From contig JBEQBT010000053.1 in the NCBI GenBank assembly GCA_041639705.1, positions 1-15,649 on the forward strand: DNA of 15,649 nt, written 5' to 3'. Each line of letters begins with the position of its first letter. The stretch's first letter is position 1. Of this stretch, positions 14,581 to 15,649 are shown piece by piece. The notes under the pieces are model-generated. The model was not told where the DNA came from. It did no database searches and was given only the letters and a program-made list of their open reading frames with translations. Origin of the DNA: JARDZI01 sp041639705 (lineage in GTDB: Bacteria > Bacillota > Clostridia > Clostridiales > Caloramatoraceae). Both the position numbers and the translations under genes were made by a program.

Positions 14581-14900
14581 ATTATAACATCAGATTTTAT
14601 AAATATTAAACTTATGAAAACAGGCGGAATAAACAATGCTCTAAAAATTCGCTCCGCAGCAGTAGATATTGGGTAGAATATATGATATGCTGCATGCAGG
14701 AGGCAAAGGTAAGTGTAAATGCCGCAGTACATCTAGCAGCAGCTAAAAGCATCATTACTAAAATAGATCTGGATGGGCTAGTACTCTGCAGTGAAGATTC
14801 TGTAGAGGGAGGAGCAATATTTAATGAATACAAAATTACTTTAAACGATGCATCAGGTCTCGGAATCAGGGAGGTTAAAGGAATAAAATATTTAGATTAA
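14581..14900 (+). pseudogene. C-terminal part of L-Ala-D/L-Glu (dipeptide) epimerase with a frameshift
   Basis: Read from 14590, the frame gives SDFINIKLMKTGGINNALKI and SAAVDIG, then TAG. Moving one base restores EYMICCMQEAKVSVNAAVHL, AAAKSIITKIDLDGLVLCSE, DSVEGGAIFNEYKITLNDAS and the stop at 14898-14900. Both halves are the C-terminal part of an enolase-superfamily dipeptide epimerase, which interconverts L-Ala-D-Glu and L-Ala-L-Glu in peptidoglycan recycling. KLMKTGG carries the conserved region around the last part of the barrel. A single G lost at 14671-14674 (GGG-TA instead of GGGGTA) explains the frameshift. The N-terminal two-thirds and the main catalytic lysines are missing, so it is not functional. 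Confidence 0.8.
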
Positions 14901-14998
14901 ATGAGAAAAGCATTACCAATACATTTAAGCTGTTAAGGATTTAATACATGATTATCTTAATAGATTTGATGGATTTTTAAAGGAGTTGCAGAATTTAT

Positions 14999-15010
14999 TA
15001 CCGTTCGGTA
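14999..15010. promoter_or_regulatory. TACCG-TT-CGGTA inverted repeat, operator-like
   Basis: The 12-bp sequence has the ACCGnnCGGT shape common among TetR-family operators. No TetR-family gene is in the window and no promoter overlaps it clearly. It may be a remnant of a lost regulatory region. Confidence 0.25.
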
Positions 15011-15062
15011 GCACTATAGGTGGCAGGCTCAGGAGTTTGTCACCTATAGTGCTTGTCTTTTA
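15010..15062 (+). terminator. Hairpin with perfect 13-bp stem, terminator-like
   Basis: AGCACTATAGGTG (15010-15022) pairs perfectly with CACCTATAGTGCT (15041-15053), loop 18 bases, then TGTCTTTT. It may have ended the epimerase gene before decay. Confidence 0.6.
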
Positions 15063-15103
15063 AATTTTCAGGTTACCTATTGACTGATACCTTGGGGATT
15101 AGA

Positions 15104-15124
15104 TTACACTAGTTGGTAGTGTAA
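15104..15124. repeat. Small hairpin in the gene-free stretch 14901-15396
   Basis: TTACACTA (15104-15111) and TAGTGTAA (15117-15124) with loop GTTGG. A second weak stem AAACTA/TAGTTT follows near 15146-15170. Apart from these, 15061-15200 shows no reading frame, repeat or RNA that I can identify. Confidence 0.35.
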
Positions 15125-15212
15125 AGTAGCCTATGAAAAAACCAAACTAAAAAAATAAAGCCTAGTTTTACCTTAGATACTCACAAAAAAACATTTGTCT
15201 GTAATTCACACC

Positions 15213-15406
15213 ACCCTTGACAGCATGGCAAAGCAATGCTCCGAAGCAATCACCGACGGCGAAAAAACTCAAGAACAATTAGATTGAGTCGTCGGATTCA
15301 CAGCATTTTAGCATTGATTTACCATGCCATCAAGGGCAGGTCCCTGCGGGATGGCTGCAAGTACCTCAGGCTCAAAAATCTAAGAACAATTTGAGCTTAA
15401 GCCATC
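15213..15406 (-). other. Structured 3' region downstream of the transposase gene
   Basis: On the minus strand, after the transposase stop, there are nested stems. A hairpin GATGGCT/AGCCATC (15400-15406 with 15350-15356) encloses GCTCAAA/TTTGAGC (15390-15396 with 15370-15376). Next, CCCTTGATGGCATGG (complement of 15322-15336) pairs with CCATGCTGTCAAGGG (complement of 15213-15227), continued by CAATGCT/AGCATTG. Inside, CCGACG/CGTCGG and ACTCAA/TTGAGT close a loop. Two positions in the long stem are mismatches on the plus strand but G-U pairs on the minus strand, as expected if the minus-strand RNA is what folds. Could be an IS end, a terminator system or a small RNA. Confidence 0.5.
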
Positions 15407-15649
15407 TGTGTTTCTTGCATATGAAGGATTGTCTGCTGTCCAAGATAGATAAGAAGTTGCCACTTACCTGGCATATTCCCAGCATTTGCAAGCATTTCTA
15501 CTTGGTTCAATGGACGTTCCCAGTTATGGATTTTATGAGGTCTAAGGAAATTGTAGTAAGCTACCCACAGGGCTACACCGTAATATGCACCGTCATCGTT
15601 GGCGTAGCCACAAGTTACACGGTAAGAAGCCTTAAATGTGCGGTTTAAG
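15397..15649 (-). mobile_element. DDE/rve-type transposase, C-terminal part (cut by window edge)
   Basis: The minus frame enters the window at its right edge and gives 83 residues: LNRTFKASYRVTCGYAN, DDGAYYGVALWVAYYNFLRP, HKIHNWERPLNQVEMLANAG, NMPGKWQLLIYLGQQ and a short tail to TAA (15397-15399). The stretch WVAYYNFLRPHK is the hallmark of the end of the retroviral-integrase-like (DDE) catalytic core of insertion-sequence transposases; the catalytic Glu would lie just before the visible part. Whether the gene is complete cannot be judged. Base composition is higher in G+C than its neighbours, consistent with transfer. It probably explains why the genes to its left are rearranged and decayed. 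Confidence 0.8.

Noticed and set aside
15391..15648. Plus-strand frame of 85 codons at the right edge
   Set aside because: The minus strand encodes a recognisable transposase C-terminus across the same bases.
1..15649. CRISPR array, tRNA or rRNA genes
   Set aside because: No regularly spaced direct repeats, and no cloverleaf or rRNA-like sequence noticed on reading either strand.

Overview
The window looks like a piece of chromosome from a spore-forming, low-GC Clostridium-type bacterium. The signs are A+T-rich DNA, strong GGAGG ribosome binding sites, an alpha/beta-type small acid-soluble spore protein, a T-box leader, two SAM-I riboswitches and a DUF4364 protein. The first 13.1 kb is orderly and mostly intact. 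The last 2.5 kb is a patchwork of broken genes next to a transposase.

Layout. 1-1709 (minus): the ATPase (cut by the window edge) and substrate-binding lipoprotein of an NMT1/SsuA-type ABC importer. 1851-2546 (plus): a DUF554 membrane protein, divergent from the importer. 2693-7234 (plus): a sigma-A promoter, a T-box leader with its terminator, a 60-residue membrane protein, valS (valyl-tRNA synthetase) and folC (folylpolyglutamate synthase), ended by a strong terminator at 7257-7298. 7399-7917 (minus): a DUF4364 regulator-like protein, whose stop codon lies in a small palindromic repeat. 7956-8046: three consecutive hairpins, overlapping a short reading frame that may be an IS200/IS605 remnant. 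8115-8357 (minus): the spore protein. 8698-11280 (minus): metN-metI-metQ, the methionine ABC importer. 11912-13126 (plus): an M20-family amidohydrolase/deacylase.

The regulatory centre is the metN/amidohydrolase intergenic region (11281-11911). Two consensus sigma-A promoters fire in opposite directions, with -35 boxes 35 bp apart. Each transcript starts with its own SAM-I riboswitch and ends its leader with its own terminator. When S-adenosylmethionine is low, the cell should make both the methionine importer and an amidohydrolase that probably releases an amino acid from an acylated or peptide-like precursor. The substrate is an inference.

From about 13.2 kb onward genes are in decay: the C-terminal half of a PQQ-type sugar (sorbosone/glucose) dehydrogenase on the minus strand; an AI-2E-type permease fragment with an in-frame TGA, running in frame into the body of another small membrane protein; the C-terminal part of an L-Ala-D/L-Glu (dipeptide) epimerase with a one-base frameshift; several hairpins; and at the right edge the C-terminus of a DDE transposase followed by a long structured stretch. 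I found no CRISPR array, tRNA, rRNA or complete novel defence system. The less-described material is the divergent SAM riboswitch pair with its amidohydrolase, the small membrane protein in the valS T-box transcript, and the structured 3' region after the transposase.
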